This document shows positions 10,401 to 24,800 of a stretch of DNA of 64,000 nucleotides, piece by piece. The position numbers and the translations under genes are program-made. Numbering within the stretch: the stretch's first letter is position 1; each line of letters opens with the position of its first letter. Source of the stretch: Panagrolaimus kolymaensis (lineage: Eukaryota > Nematoda > Chromadorea > Rhabditida > Panagrolaimidae); contig JAJQJQ010000002.1 in assembly GCA_028622995.1 (NCBI GenBank), positions 558,001 to 622,000 of the forward strand. Reading direction: 5' to 3'. The notes below the pieces were generated by a model. The model was given only the letters and a program-made list of their open reading frames with translations, was not told where the DNA came from and did not search any database.

Positions 10401-13400
10401 AAATAAACTCCGACGATGATGGCAAGCATCATCAACTGCAGCAACAGCAGTAGCAACAAACGTTTAAAAAAAGGAGGAAAAGAAAATCGCCATTTGTTAT
10501 TTGTTACATCTGGCAAATAAAAGAAGCAATATACTGAGCCTTGTAAATCTCTCTCATCCAACTTGGATCAATCCAATTTTGAATTTGTGTGTAAAATATT
10601 GGCAAAGCTCGTATTGAGAGAAAAAAAATATTGGCGGATTTGATCCTTTTCTCCCAAAATCAAAGAAAAAAAATAATGAAAGTGAAAAGAGTCTAAAAAA
10701 TTGAATCAATGAAAAAGCAAATCAAAAGTGTGGTCCCATCCATCCATCTGTAGCTTTTTTTAAATATACCATAGTTAAACAGCTGCCTCTTTTTAAATTT
10801 CACTTTCGAAGTGTAAAAGAAAGTTGGACAACTGTTGTGCCACAAAAAAATATTTCTAGGCTACCAAAAAAGTTGTAAAGAAAATTACTAAAAATTATGA
10901 GATACCAAAAAAATTAAAAGTCATTAAAAATCTTGAAACTTTTTTTTATGGTTGATAGTTGTGGAAGTTGCAATGGTTAAAAAAATCACGGTGAACAACA
11001 TAAAGTAAATTCAATAATCGTAAAAAAGTCATCACCAAAATGTCAAAAAAGTATGATGAAAGGAAGGAAAGCAAGCATTGTTATTGTTGAATATGTTGCC
11101 AGCGGGCAGTAGCAGAAGAGAAAAAAAGGAGTGATGGAAACGCATCCTCGATGAATATAATAATGGACCTAATTTTTTTTTTGAGGAAGAATGAAAGTAT
11201 AAACAGAGTCAAAAATAAATAAACAAACAAAATGAATGAATTTAGATGGAAAACACTTGAATGATGGATGCAAAGATTAGCAAATTTTAAGTTAAATCAA
11301 AAAGCGCCATGATTTTATAAGAAGATTAAAGTGAAAAGTTTCAGGTAAACAAAAAATTATTTTTGAATTTAAAAAACTGACCATAACTTTTTTTTGTACA
11401 CAAAAAAGAATTCCATAATTGGAACAAATGTTTCGCTCTTTACGCTTGATGAAATCCTGCAACGCTTCATCGAATAAATGAATGGTGATACCACCCATTT
11501 CTTTACAAAAAAAAGAGAAGAAAAGAACTGTTCAATCTAGAATAATTTTGTCTTCTCCATTATCATCGATGAAAAAAAAGTAAAAAAAGAGAAATGCAAT
11601 CATCGGTGCAGCAAATTAAAAAAGTTAGGAGAGCTAATAAGAAAAACGGGTTTTATATTTTGTTGGATATGAAATAAACAAAAAATTAAAACATGGACAT
11701 TAAAAAAACCATTACAAAAAGCAAACAATTATTATTAATTTTGTTGAGTAAAAAAATAAAAGGTTAAGGAAGAAAATCAAAGCAAAAAAACCAATCGGGG
11801 TTAAAAAACTTTTCCATAGGACTCCCAAAAACGCATCAAAGACAAAAGCACCATCAAATTTAAGAATAAGTTTAAAACATTATTTTGTCAGCAAACAAAA
11901 AAGTAGTAAAAATAAAACAAAAAAACTATAAATTAAATTAAAAAAGGTCACATCAAACTTCAAGATTTTTTAGTTTATTATATTTTTTATTTCAAAGGGC
12001 CATTCCTGAAAATATGAAGCTCATTTTGAGCATTCTTTCACATGCCCATGGAAATTATCAAATTATTAAACCAACCATCATCGAAAATTCCAAATGTTGC
12101 AAGGATAAAAATTTACTGGAAAATTTTTTATTAACGTCATTATTATTTTGTTATTTATCTATCTGAAAAAGAATAAACTATTTTAAAGATGTGTCAAAAC
12201 ACCAACAGTAAAAAAAAGTAATTACGCGGTTTTGGTTCAAATAAAAAAAATGTAAGAAAAAAAAGAAAAAAAAGGAAGCGCAAAAACTCGATCGGAATTT
12301 ATTTTTTGGAAAGAATAAAAAAGATGCAACTACCACCACATGCGCTACACAAAATGATTTATTTTTTGTTAATTTGAAAGGAAGCCAAAAAAGAAAGAAG
12401 TTTATATCAATAAAATAAATTTGTGATGAAGATGGACACAGTTTAATCAGAATGTTTAAGAGTGCATAATAAACCATAAAAAGATGAAACACACAAAGTT
12501 AATAAAATTATTATTATTATGCGTGAAAAGAAGCGAAACCGAGAAACAATATGGTTAAATAAATGGAATTGTAAAAGTTTGTAGGAAGATAAATAATTGA
12601 TAAAGGACAAAGATAAAACACGGGTGCATTAAAAATGTCATAAAACTTGAAGCAAAAATATGATTCGGGAGATTACTGTAGCGGAAACTAAAACAAATGG
12701 CTTGATTGACACGAAACAGAGAGTATGAGTTAGTGAAAAATATTTAAAAAACATCTTTCATCCAAGACCCTTCTTTTATCAATAAAAAATGGGTACATTG
12801 CATTTTTTTTTCTATTGTTGATGATCAAATATTAATGGACGTGTTGTGATTATTTTTAACCAAAAACACAAGTTTTTGTAAGTTATTAAAAAAATAACCT
12901 TTGAACATACAACATTAAAAGTTTTAAAAAAGTCATATCGGCTGCTCAAACATTTTTAGTATGTAAGTCGAGAAAAATTTTGCATCAAAAAGAACGACCG
13001 TTTTATTCCAAAACTAAAATCCAAAAAATAGAGAGATATGTCCCAGCTGCTTGGGCAATCTTCCAATTTTCTTCATTAAAATATTATTTTTCTCGATGCA
13101 ATAAAAAAATAATCGCAAGACCATCGAAAATAAAAAGAAAAGAAATGAATAAAAAGAAGACGTGATGTTGTGAATACATAAACTCAAAACCCGTTCCAAA
13201 TACATAAATACAACGAGAAAAAATAAATAAAACAAAAACCAAGAAAATAATTTTTTTTATTATTTTAAATGTGTATGTATTTATTTTATTATTAAATTGT
13301 GGTTAATCAAGCTTGAAAAGAAAATATGTATGAGAGTTGGAAATGAAGCACATATGAGGAGGGAAAAAAGAAGAGGGGAAAAACAATATGCCTAAAGGCA

Positions 13401-16400
13401 TTTTTTTGTTTAAGTAACCACATCTGAGACGTATATAAAAACAAATATAAAGCCTAATTAAGTTATGATTCGCTTTTCTTTTATTTTTCGATTACAACAG
13501 ATGAGCGCATTTTTTTTCTGTGAACCTTTTTTTCTTGCGTGGGAGAGAGACTTCTGCAAAGCAACTGAGCTTCAAAGAAAGATAAAGTTGATCATAGTTG
13601 TTGGTATGCTTGAATAAAAAAGTGGAAATAGCGAAGGAAGGCATCGGTGGAATCCCAAATGAGAGAAATAAATAAAGTCAAGTATTAAAATGTCAAAAAA
13701 GTGGCATAATAAAAAATGGAAAAAGCTGCGTTTGGAATTTTAATGTTTCAATTTTTCAAAGTGGAAATGAAGCCTTTGACTTCCACACGATGAAGCGAAT
13801 AAAAAAATGGTATTGAAACGTATGGCAAAAATGAAAAATAAATGAGCGGAGAACACGCAAAAAAAGCCTTAACAAAAAAAGATGATTTCGAAAAATTTAT
13901 AATTTCTAATAACAAAAATTTGTTCAGCTTTGCGGGATTAAAAATATGAGGTTAGAAAATTGTTTTAAAGTAGGAGGCAGAATATTGGTAAAAAATAGTA
14001 ACATGGAGGTAGCAAATATCGGTATCACTTATGTACATGAGCTGGGTGATAAAGAAAAGTTATTTAAAAACGATCAAAATTGTGGGGAAAATATAAGTAC
14101 TATGGAATTTCGCGATTTTTTTAGATTTAAAAAAAATGAAGCTGAAATCATTTTACCATCAGCTTTTTTCAAAAATGAAATTCAGAGTAACGAAAAGAGA
14201 GAAAGAAAAGTAAAGAAAAAATTTCTAGAAAGCAACAACTACAATGTTGGGTTTTCTCCCCAAAAACGAGCTTCGTGAGAAAGAAAAAAACAGGTGAAAA
14301 ATTACTGCAAAAGAAACATTAACATTTTTTTCTTCTTCAACAACCCAAAAATGTGAGAGAGTAAAAACGTCAAAAAATTAAGTTAGGTTACAAACAGTTA
14401 CAGCAGCCAAGCAACATTTAAAAAAAAACGTAGAAAGAGAGACACCATCAACAACGAGAAGAAAGTAGTTGGAAATGAAAAAAAAACGTGAAAGTCAGAA
14501 ATACCTGCTCTTGTTTGTTGTAATCATCGAAAGCAGGAAAAAAATATGAAAAAAGCAATTTCGCTTTCATCCAGGAAAATAAAAAAGAAAGTCAAATCAC
14601 AAATTCAAATAATAATAAAAATTCTCTGTTATGTTGACAATAATAAAAAAAAACAACATAGAAAAAAAAACATTTTGTTTTTTACTATTTCCAGCAACAA
14701 CAAAACGAGAAAAAAAGCTCTTTGAACATACATAAAAAAATTTTACATCCGAAAAGTAAATTGAAAAAAAGAAGAAGAATAAAACAAGAGAAAGAAAAAA
14801 AGGAAAAAAGCAGGAAGAAGGAGATCGTTTGACAAAACAATGCTTTTATAACTTGGCTTGAAAAAGGACTTTATGAATTTTACTTTATTCGATAAAAGAA
14901 AAAAAACTCCGCCGATGAGGAGAGGAAAAATACTATTGTTAAATATAAAAGCTTTGCAATAGCTTTTTGAAATGATGAGGTTTATTACAACAACAACAAA
15001 AAAAATGGTGATGGAAATCAAGGCTTAGTGAACTCAAGCAAACTGAAGAAGAAAAAAAATTTGATTGAGATTTATTAAACCAATAAAAAAGAATCGCATT
15101 TGAACCTTTTGATTTCAGAACATATGTACAAACCTAATTTTGTAAAATATTTATAGCCTTTTTGCAAATTATCACCAGTTGCTATAATTAACTATACATT
15201 TAAATAAATTAAACAAGTTAATTTTCGAAAGTTAATACAACCACTTCGAATGTTCTAAAAGCTTATTCAACCGAAATCAAGGCATTAAATATATTTAATA
15301 AAAAATGTTTTCTTTATTTCTGCAGGTAAAAAATGCTTAATGTTTCATGGAAATATTCTAATCATGTTTGTTGGTTGTAAATTATGGGCTATGTAATTTT
15401 AGAGAGCAATTGTATTTATTTTTAAAAATTTGTTAGGGTTGTAAAATTTTGGGTTGCTTTTTTACCTTTAAAAAAAACCGTAAAACAATTTTTTCCAATT
15501 GTAAGAAAGTTCCAAGAATATTGTAAAACTAAAAACGGGCCAAGATAAAGTTAAACGACGTCTGTTCTTTGCCGCTTATAAAGAAACTAGCAATCATAAT
15601 TGTTCTAATGACATTTTTTAAAGCAAAAATGAAAAAAGGCAAATAAGCAACAGGTGAGAAAAATGTGAAAAAACATTATTTTTATTTTCGGAAAAAATTG
15701 ACTACCAACATAAATATTTCATCAACAATAAAAAAGAAACTAATAATTCATTCAACAAACCAAATGGAAGGAAGGGTAATAAAAGTAAAAAAGCCGTTAA
15801 AATGAGTAAGAAAATTAAATTATTAAGTTTTTTTAAAGCCAATTTTAAAGAAAGTCAAGCAAACAAAAAATGGCATTAACAACAACCATCAATTTTTATG
15901 AATGACTCCACAACCATTTTTTACAAACTCGCGCAGCATAACAAAAACAAAGGAATTTATTTAGGCGGGAAAAAGGAGGGTGAGATAGAAAGAAAGCTAA
16001 AGATGAATTTTTTGATATACATACATTCATCGATTTTACAAGAGGGATAATGATGATGATGGAAGTTTTAAGTTGGGCTTAGACTCAATCTCTCTCATTG
16101 ATCGATTAAGACGTCGAGTGAGACTAAATTGAAAATGAAAGAAAGAAAGCTATCCCATATTTGTTTTAAAGTCAGCAAAGAGAAGGTTTACGAAATAATA
16201 CAAAAATATGTATATGAAACAAAACCACACCTTTTGGAAAAAGAGAGAAAATAAAGAAGCTAACGATTGAAAAAAAATACCTACAACAATGGATAATAAT
16301 CTCGATCGTCTAATTCTTTCTTTTTTTGTTACCAAGCAAATGATGCTTTTTTGGAAGCAATAATGATTAAAGAATCGATGTGGAAAAAAAATTATGAAAA

Positions 16401-18818
16401 CAAGAAAGCAAAAGAAAAAAATTTATTTACACGCGATCGTAAATGACAAAGAGAGAAATTGACAAAAGAAAAAAAGAGGAAGGCTAAAGCTCGAGCTCGA
16501 ACTCGAAGAACAAAAAAACTTTCAAATAATGTGATGATGATGTACATACTTGAAGAAAGAGGAGGAGGAAAGAGAAAGCAGCAATAAGTGCGTAACTTGG
16601 GTCATTTTTATAATAGCTGAGAAAACATAGCTTTAGTTTAAATATGGTTTTTTGCGCAGCAGCAGCAAAACAAAACAAAAAAAGATTTGCACATTTTCCT
16701 TCCTAAAAAATTGAGAAAAAAAGGTATGTAGGCTGCTGATGGAAAATATAAGTCATTTGAAAAGTTATTATGAAAATTTTTTTGTTGCAGATTGGAAATT
16801 TATGGATCAAAAAATTCTTGTCTTTACTGTATTTATCACTTTGATTAACCAATGATATTAAATATTTTTTATCTATGATTTGCAGTGTACAGAAAAATAT
16901 TGGAATGCGCTGGTAGAAAACACAATTTCACATTTATTCTGAAATTTTTTGATTTTAAGTTACTCAAATCCATCTTTTTGTAGAAAAATCTAAACAAAAT
17001 ATATCCATACTGCTTTTGCTCGTTTGATTTCACAGCGCCATCCTTTTTAGATTCAAAAAAAAAAAGAAAAAGAAAGGATATTTACAGCAAAACAAAAAAA
17101 CTTTGAAGACTTCACTCAATTTTGTCAAAAACAAGACAGATTTTTATGATTCCATGGTAAAAAACATATTTGGGACATGGTAAACTGGAGAAATTTTTAA
17201 TTAAGAATTCGATTTTAAAAACCAAAATAAATTATAGTGAATGTCTCTAAAATATGTGGGTACTGTAGCTTGTAAACACAAAAAGCCATTTATCAAAATT
17301 GATACAAACAAAAGAATCTTCAGGCATTCATTATTCCAAAACCCACGATATTATATTGTTTCTCCATTCTTCAAATTAGTAAAACAATTTCAATTTTCAA
17401 TTCATTAAAACTATAAGAAGAGGAGGTCAGTCATATTCTTTATCAAAATAAAAAACACATGAAGAAAGCCATGAAGTAGAAGAAAGAATAATAAAGAAAA
17501 AAAGACGCATCTCCCTGTCTCGTCATCTTCTCCTTCTTCCTTCCGGTTGGTTTAAATTTATTTTTTTCTGCTCATTTTTTCAATTTGCCTCCAAAACCCA
17601 AAATGAGTACTGCCTTCTCTTCTTCATTTTTTTATTTTATTTTATTTTCAACCCGTCAAAAACACTTCAAAAAATGAAGGCAAAAAATAAAAAGCGACAA
17701 TGGCATTTTTCCCCGTTTGTTTGATGGAGAAATAAAAAGTGACAACAATGTTTGAAATTGAAAAAGTAAGCTATCGTTTCAATTTTTTAAAATGGTGGTG
17801 CCCAGTTGAAAGAATCAATTAGAGAGAGGAAAAAAAGCGGGAAGAAGAGCTTAAAAAAAGTAAACAGAAGTTTTTATTTTGACGATGGCAAACATTTGCC
17901 TTCCTTTTTTTGGGGTACGAAGTTTTAAAAAAATGAAGAATAAAAAAAAGGTGAAATCGACTCAGCTTCAAAATCTCACGGTTTTAACTTTCTTGAAACA
18001 ATGAATAATGTACCTTTCCCTTAAAAAAAATGAAGCTAAAGTAGCAACTAAAGTCATTTCGAAGCTGCTAAAAGTTCAAAGCAATTTTCTCTTTCTTCGC
18101 CTAAAAAAAGTGGCAAAACAATGGCACACTCAAAAGTCAATTGTATCAAGCCGCAAGAAGCAAGAAATTTAATATTATATTATTGCTACATCCTATCATC
18201 ACCAAAAAAAATTCTTGAAAGAATTTTTTTAGAGACACGGAAATAAATGAGGAAGGAAACAAAGAAGACGAAGAAAGGGAAATTGCCTAAAATTGAGACA
18301 ACTAAAATTTAGCAACATTCTTTAAAGAAAAAGAAAGGCTCCAAGTTTATATCTATGTAAGCGGTGGCAATTTGTGAGAAGTACTCAAAGACGACGAAGA
18401 AGAAGAAAAGAACTTAAATTTAAACATAGAGGCTGAAAAACATAATTTATTTTACAAAAAAAAAATTGTAGGCTTTACGAAAAAATGCTTACGAGTAAAT
18501 TAATGCGCATTGGATAAAGGAAGAAGCAAGTATTTGATGAAGTAAAAAATAAAAACATGAAAAGGTACAATTGTTTTTTTTATTCATAAGTTTTATTCTT
18601 TAAAATTTAATTAAAGTAATGTAAATACAGTAAATTCATGAATAAAGTCTTCGATAGGTTGGTTCTTTGAAAACAAAAGATCCGCCGATGCTCATTGTCT
18701 TAAAACGAAATTTTTTTTAATACAGCTGAAGGATCTTCTCCTTTTTTGTTTCAAGCATTCCTTGATCCTTTCTTTCTTTGATCTATTTATAATAGCTTTT
18801 CAGCTAACTATTTCAAAA
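7411..18818. other. About 11.4 kb gene desert, A-rich on the plus strand
   Basis: No ORF here has recognisable domains, and predicted proteins are Lys/Asn or Phe/Leu-rich products of A runs. The sequence is unusually full of AAAAAA and GAAGAA words on the plus strand. A short AACT tetranucleotide run lies at 7562-7580, followed by degenerate AATG units. I found no tRNA, snRNA or miRNA I can support. It separates the divergent sup-12 (minus) and the 18.8-kb gene (plus), so it may hold long regulatory sequence or 5' UTR introns of either. Confidence 0.6.
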
Positions 18819-21800
18819 ATGGATGCAACTCGACCAGAAGGACGCTCAGAAGGTTTTCCTGATAATCGTCCATTCCAACAACGATCATCCAACTACCGTG
18901 GGCGCAAGCCCTACAATCCGTAAATTTTACAATCGTTTATCAATAATATATTATTTATTTTTTAGTAATCATCGCCAAGAATACAGAAATCAACATCGTG
19001 GTGATAGCAATTATTCTTCAAACGCTTATATTCAATCTCGCGATAATGATTCTTATCAAAGAAAATCTCGTCCATTTCCTGAAACTACGGAAAATACATT
19101 TGAAAATAATCACGTTCCGCAAAGACCAAAGCCGCCAGTAGACCGATATCGATCTCGTACAGCTTTTGTTCCACGTCAAAATGATCGAACATGTGTTCCA
19201 AGTGGACGAGAAATGCTGTATCAAAGTGGAAGATTACCTACTGGTATGTATGTTAATCGAAATGTTTCACCCAATGCTGACAACATAAGTGAAGAAGATG
19301 CTACGATTCCAACAGAAGATAATTCAATGAGAAAGAATGTTACTTCATCAAAAATTCCTAAAGCTCATCCATTGCTAAAAACTTTACCATCAAGAAGTAA
19401 TAATTCTCATGTTATCGTACCGTGAGTTTATTTTATTTTTGATTTCAACTAAGTTCGATAACAATTTTAGGTTCGTTAACTTAAATTCTAGTGGAAAATC
19501 TTCTACAAAAAAATCAAATGGTTCGGAAAAAACTCAATCGTCGAAGTTTAATAAAACAATGGCTTCCGCTACTACATCAACAGCTCTATCGGATAATGGT
19601 AATGGATTACAACCACGGCAACCTACTCGGGAAGAAATTGAAAAAGAAGCGATAAGAGTAAAGCAGGAAATAATGGAAGATATTGGCATTGAAAGTTATC
19701 CTCAACCACCATCAGTCCATGAAAGTGAACCTGCTATTCCTGGAACATCAAATACTCCTGATTCTGTATTCAACCAATCCATCAATGATGATTATACTCC
19801 TCAATCTTTGAGACGCAATCAACATGGTGTTAATTTATCGGGTCATGTAAGGTTTAACTTTTTACAGTTTTTACACCGTTATATGAATCTTTTTAGCAGT
19901 ACATGCAATACATCCCTGATCCTAATGGTGAGAAACATATCCAACTCTTGGAGTTTAACACGAAGATGTCAGAATTGAAGGAAAAGAAGAAGAATCTCAT
20001 GAGCGTGATGAAGCAATTAATGGCCAATCTTACTCGAGCTCATACTGAACTAGAAATTGTGGAGTTTCAAATGGATGAAGTAAGTTTCAAAATTAAGATA
20101 AAGTGGCTTCATTAATTTTTGGTTGTTTCAGGTAATATATAAAACCACCGCCTTGCATCAATAACTGTTTGTTCTATTTTTGTGTTAAAATTTTTGAATA
20201 AATTTTGTGTATTATCTATTTGTTGATTTGAATAAATTTTTTAACTCGTTTTTTTCTTTTCTTCTTTTTTTTTGTTAGCTGTTGAATTCAGTTTTGATAC
20301 CATTGTAAATAATTTTGGACATGAAAGAAAAATTGGATTATTGAACTCCAGTTTGATTTATCTTTGAATACTTTTCAAAACTAAATATGTATTGTACCCA
20401 ATCTGATTGGGTTTTACTAATTTCATTATATGATTGGATCATTACTTGGCTAATAATTTCACCTCTCTTTCACGTTTTATAATTTTACTAATCATTATAA
20501 ATTCATTTATAGGCAAACAAACGAAAAACTCTTTTAATTATGATGTTCCCTGGAATGGCTGCTGCTCCAAGACGTCCACCACCAGCTGTTGGTCCATTGG
20601 CACCATTCATCAACGTTTATAATGATCCTTTCCGATGGTATGTGTTCTTAATTCTTTTGTTTCCATTTCTTTAATCATTTGTGTTTTTAGGAGTGTTGCT
20701 AAAAGTGCTGTTGGATTCGTCGCTGGTGTCTTCATTGCACGCCAAATCAGCTCTGAAGTTGCTGCAATGTAAAACATTTTATTTGTTAGACGATTTATTA
20801 TTGTTGTTGCTTTTAATAAATAGATTTTTTTGTATCACGTTTAAATTTAGCTTGAGGCATGGGTGTTAATCATTCTAACTTGCATAATAGAACCATACTT
20901 TTTTAATATTGCTTATAAACGAAACTTCTAAAAAATTAAACATTCTTGTTATTGACTTTTTTATTCATACAGCTTATTTATAAAAAAATTTCCAGCTTTG
21001 CTTCTTTTTCTCAAAGTCGATATGCCATCATTCATCAGATATTCTTAATCCAAGATGATCCAATGCATTTTTCAACGATCCAAATATATTTAACAAATTC
21101 TTCTTTTCTTTATTTTTCATTGTTCCCATTGAAAAACAAGCAGATACACTTTAAGTATTAACTTTTGACAGTCGTCAAAGACCTCTTGAGCTCATAATTT
21201 ATTTAAATAAAAGAATTTTATTTTCCTACAATTTTTGGTACCATTGAAAAGGTTTTTTAACTTTTATGGATTCAGCAAGCAAATCTTAATAAAAAGGACT
21301 GATTTTTTGGATAGCTTATGACCGTCGTCACACACGAATAAAGCTCAAAATTTATTTAAATAAAATAATTTTATTTTCCTATAATTTTTTGTACCATTGA
21401 AAAGGTTTTTTAACTTTTATGGATTCAGCAAGCAAATCTTAATAAAAAGGACTGATTTTTTGGATAGCTTATGACCGTCGTCACACACGAATAAAGCTCA
21501 AAATTTATTTAAATAAAATAATTTTATTTTCAAAATTAGTACATATTTTTAGACCAACCAGGGACTTTTTTTTTTCATTGTTCCTTGTAAACATCCAAGT
21601 GCAATCGCACTCACTCTTTCATTGACCAAAGTCAGCTTCCTTGCAAACATTTACTCTCTTGCCAAACCAGTCAACCGGCTGCAACAAAGCCTTGGAAGGA
21701 TATCATGATTATGAATATATTAAAGTATCCTGAAACACCTGACTCTCGAGCCCTTTTACTATTAGTATAAAAAAGGCGCCAGCCGAATATTACAGTATAC

Positions 21801-24800
21801 TCCAGAAACGCAACCCATATTTTCTATCAACCTTTTTGTTTTCTAAATTAGCACGAAATAGATTACTTTACAAAAAGAAATAAAGGTTGGATACAAAGTT
21901 TCGTCTTCTTGATACGATCTCTGGTAGTTGTAAGAAAACAAAGTTGTTCTTGTTATGGTAAAAGAAGTTTGAGAAGGTTTTCATAATATATTATCAAGCA
22001 ATCTTTTAAATTTCTGGTGCAGTAAATGCAAAACAAGGAGTTTTTCTTTGGAATCAAGGAGGATATAAGCATGGGTGTTGTGGAATTCAATGATGATAAA
22101 AAGCAACATTCGACGAAATCAACATGGACCATAGTTTTGTATTAATATTATTGATGACTCCTTAGTAAAATGAAGGATATTAAAAACATTGTTGGTTGAG
22201 CAACTGTTTTGCATAAACAAGTACAACCATCAGTATGCATATGTTCAAAAAAGTTGCTTTTTATCATCGATGAACTCAGTCAACATCCTGTTTTCTTTCT
22301 TGATGCCTAAAATAAAAGAATAGTAGTTAAAAATGTTAAAAGTAAAAAACAAACCTCCTTGTTACATCGTCGAGTATTGCACCAGAAGCTAAAATTACTT
22401 CAAACAAACATGCGTAGCAAAATTTTATCAAAATGCGGCAACTAACATCGCATATTACTTCTTTCGAAAAGGGATTAAAAAAGAGGGGAAAACTATATCA
22501 AATTGCGGAACATAATTTTTTTTTTAGAAATCAATGGATTGATAAAAATTTTAGTTTTCCACAAGACAATGAAATGCAAACAGTAGCCGTCATTTTCTCT
22601 GTGAGACAACTATTGCTAAAGGCATTAATATAAGTTACATTTGATAAAAATGCAATTTTTTAATTAATAAAATAATAATTTTTTTTTAATTTAGTGATTA
22701 AAAATAGTTAATATTAGCAAATGAAGTGAAAACAAAATAGGCTTTCATGTGATGACACTTTTTAAACATTCTAATACTCTTTAAAAAAGTGTGATAATAT
22801 CAAGTTTTGCTCAAGTGTAATCCTAAAATTTTGAATCTATGAGTTTTAATGCCATGGTTAAAGGGACATAGCTATTTCATGCCTTTTTTGAAATTTCGTT
22901 TGCGGGCACTGAAAGTTACACTTGGTAACACTCTTAGATTTGGGCCTTATCAAAAACTTATTTACGTAAAAAAATTCTTTATAAATTACCAATGCCCATA
23001 ATTTGAGTTAAAAAATGGAATTTAACTAATTTCTTTGCAAATTTGCCAAGCATTTAATAATTTACGAAGATTTATTTTATTCTCCGATAATTATGTATTT
23101 TAAGTAACCGCTTCAAGTTTAAAAGTTTTCAAATCAAGAATGAATTGAAGCAAGCATTTTGGGGAGATGTTTCCTATCAAAAAACCATAATTATTTTTGA
23201 GGCATTGTTTTTATAAATTTTGTGTAAAAAAGCAGACATTTGAAAATATTGCAACCCAAAATAAATTTGCATTACAATTTGTTGAGAGAGTAACGCCATA
23301 ATCATTTTCCCTTCTTTTTGATTATCTCAAGGTAAAAAATAGTTTATGTGTGAAATGTTATTCATATAAACGGTCGATCAGTGTCCATCTGGCTTTTATG
23401 AAGAGTAATGTTTTTCTTTAATAAGTAAACTAAAGCATCGGTTAAAATAAATTTTGAAACAAGATTTATGCGAAATGTTAAAATGGAAAAAACAGAAGAA
23501 GGTTTTTAAAAACAAACTTTAAAGGCTATGTTAAAAAACTTTAATTCAGACAAGGATAATAAAGCAATAAAAACCTTGTATAAATAAATAAAGTATACAG
23601 TAAACATAAAAAATTCTATTAATTTGCTTTATTTCAATTAACTTATGTTCATGTTCTGAACTTATTGAAGAAGCTGTAAAATCCGAATTTTAAAATTCAG
23701 TAAAGTTCAAAATATTACTCGAAGTCTTTAAAAAATGAAAAACGGTTTTTTGCTTATTTTTGTAAATTAGAAAATAATAAAAAAGAAAGTAAGAAAATAT
23801 AATGATAGCAGAAGCAGAAAATAATAAAGCAGGAAAGAATAAAACAAATTTAAAATACAAAATTTAAAAAAATCACAACTTTTTTGCAATTATATTCATA
23901 CTGTATTAATTTCAAATTTTTAATAATTTTTATTATTTTAGGCTGAGTCGGTTGTTGTTCCTGTTGATTTTGAAATCGTCAACGAATTAATGGATCGTTT
24001 TGCTGCGCATCGTGGTATTCAACTTTCTGAGAGCAAGCACGATTCGAGAACTCCGAATTATGATAATGATGGAGTCAGTTTAATTTAAAATTAAAATACT
24101 TTGCAGCTACGAAAATTAACATTTTCAAAGTTAAAAAAGAAAAGAAGAAAAGAAAATGAAAACTCTTTGTATTCAGTGTTTGCATACTTCCTTTTTCCCC
24201 TTCCAGCTTCATGGCTTCAAATTTAATTCAAATTACAAAAACTTTCTTCGTTACTAAAAGCATATTATCACCACTTACCAAAAATGTCCATCAACAACAT
24301 ACATTTTTTTTCAAAAACTTTCATGGAAGATTCTATCTCTAATTCATATCATAAAATTTTTCAATACACCTTTTAAAAAATGCCCGTTTTAAAATTTTGA
24401 AAGCTAGCGAATAAAAGTAATTTAAAAAATATCACAAAAAAAGTGAGTTTGAAAGCAAAAATTTAAAATAAATGGAGGTTGAATTAGAATTAGAAGTGAT
24501 TGAACAACTTTTTTTGAATCACATCGCTTCATTCTTTAATAAAATATTAAATTCCATGGAAACTAAATAAGGAAGTGAAAGGGGAAGGGGGAATTAAAGG
24601 TTGCAAACACTGTTATAATACAAGCAACACCATCGAAATAATAATTATTTTTACACATACAATCATAATTTGGTTAATATAAAAAAATATTTATAACCAT
24701 TCAAAATTTATATCCAATAATTTTAGAACATCTCTGATTTTTCAAATGTTTCAAGCACTTATGAAGCTGAACCTCTTGCTCCAACGCCATACACCTCCCC

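Noticed and set aside
10100..10561. 153-residue minus-strand ORF with several hydrophobic stretches
   Set aside because: It is Phe/Leu-rich because the plus strand is A-rich here; no splice signals, no family motifs.
13946..14278. 110-residue plus-strand ORF in the desert
   Set aside because: Starts in an AT-rich stretch, Lys/Asn-rich, no recognised domain and no flanking exons; chance ORF is more likely, though its first 60 residues are less biased than most.
21765..21785. TATA-box promoter for a gene near 21.8 kb
   Set aside because: TATAAAAAAGGCGCC looks promoter-like, but no ORF, exon or RNA structure follows.
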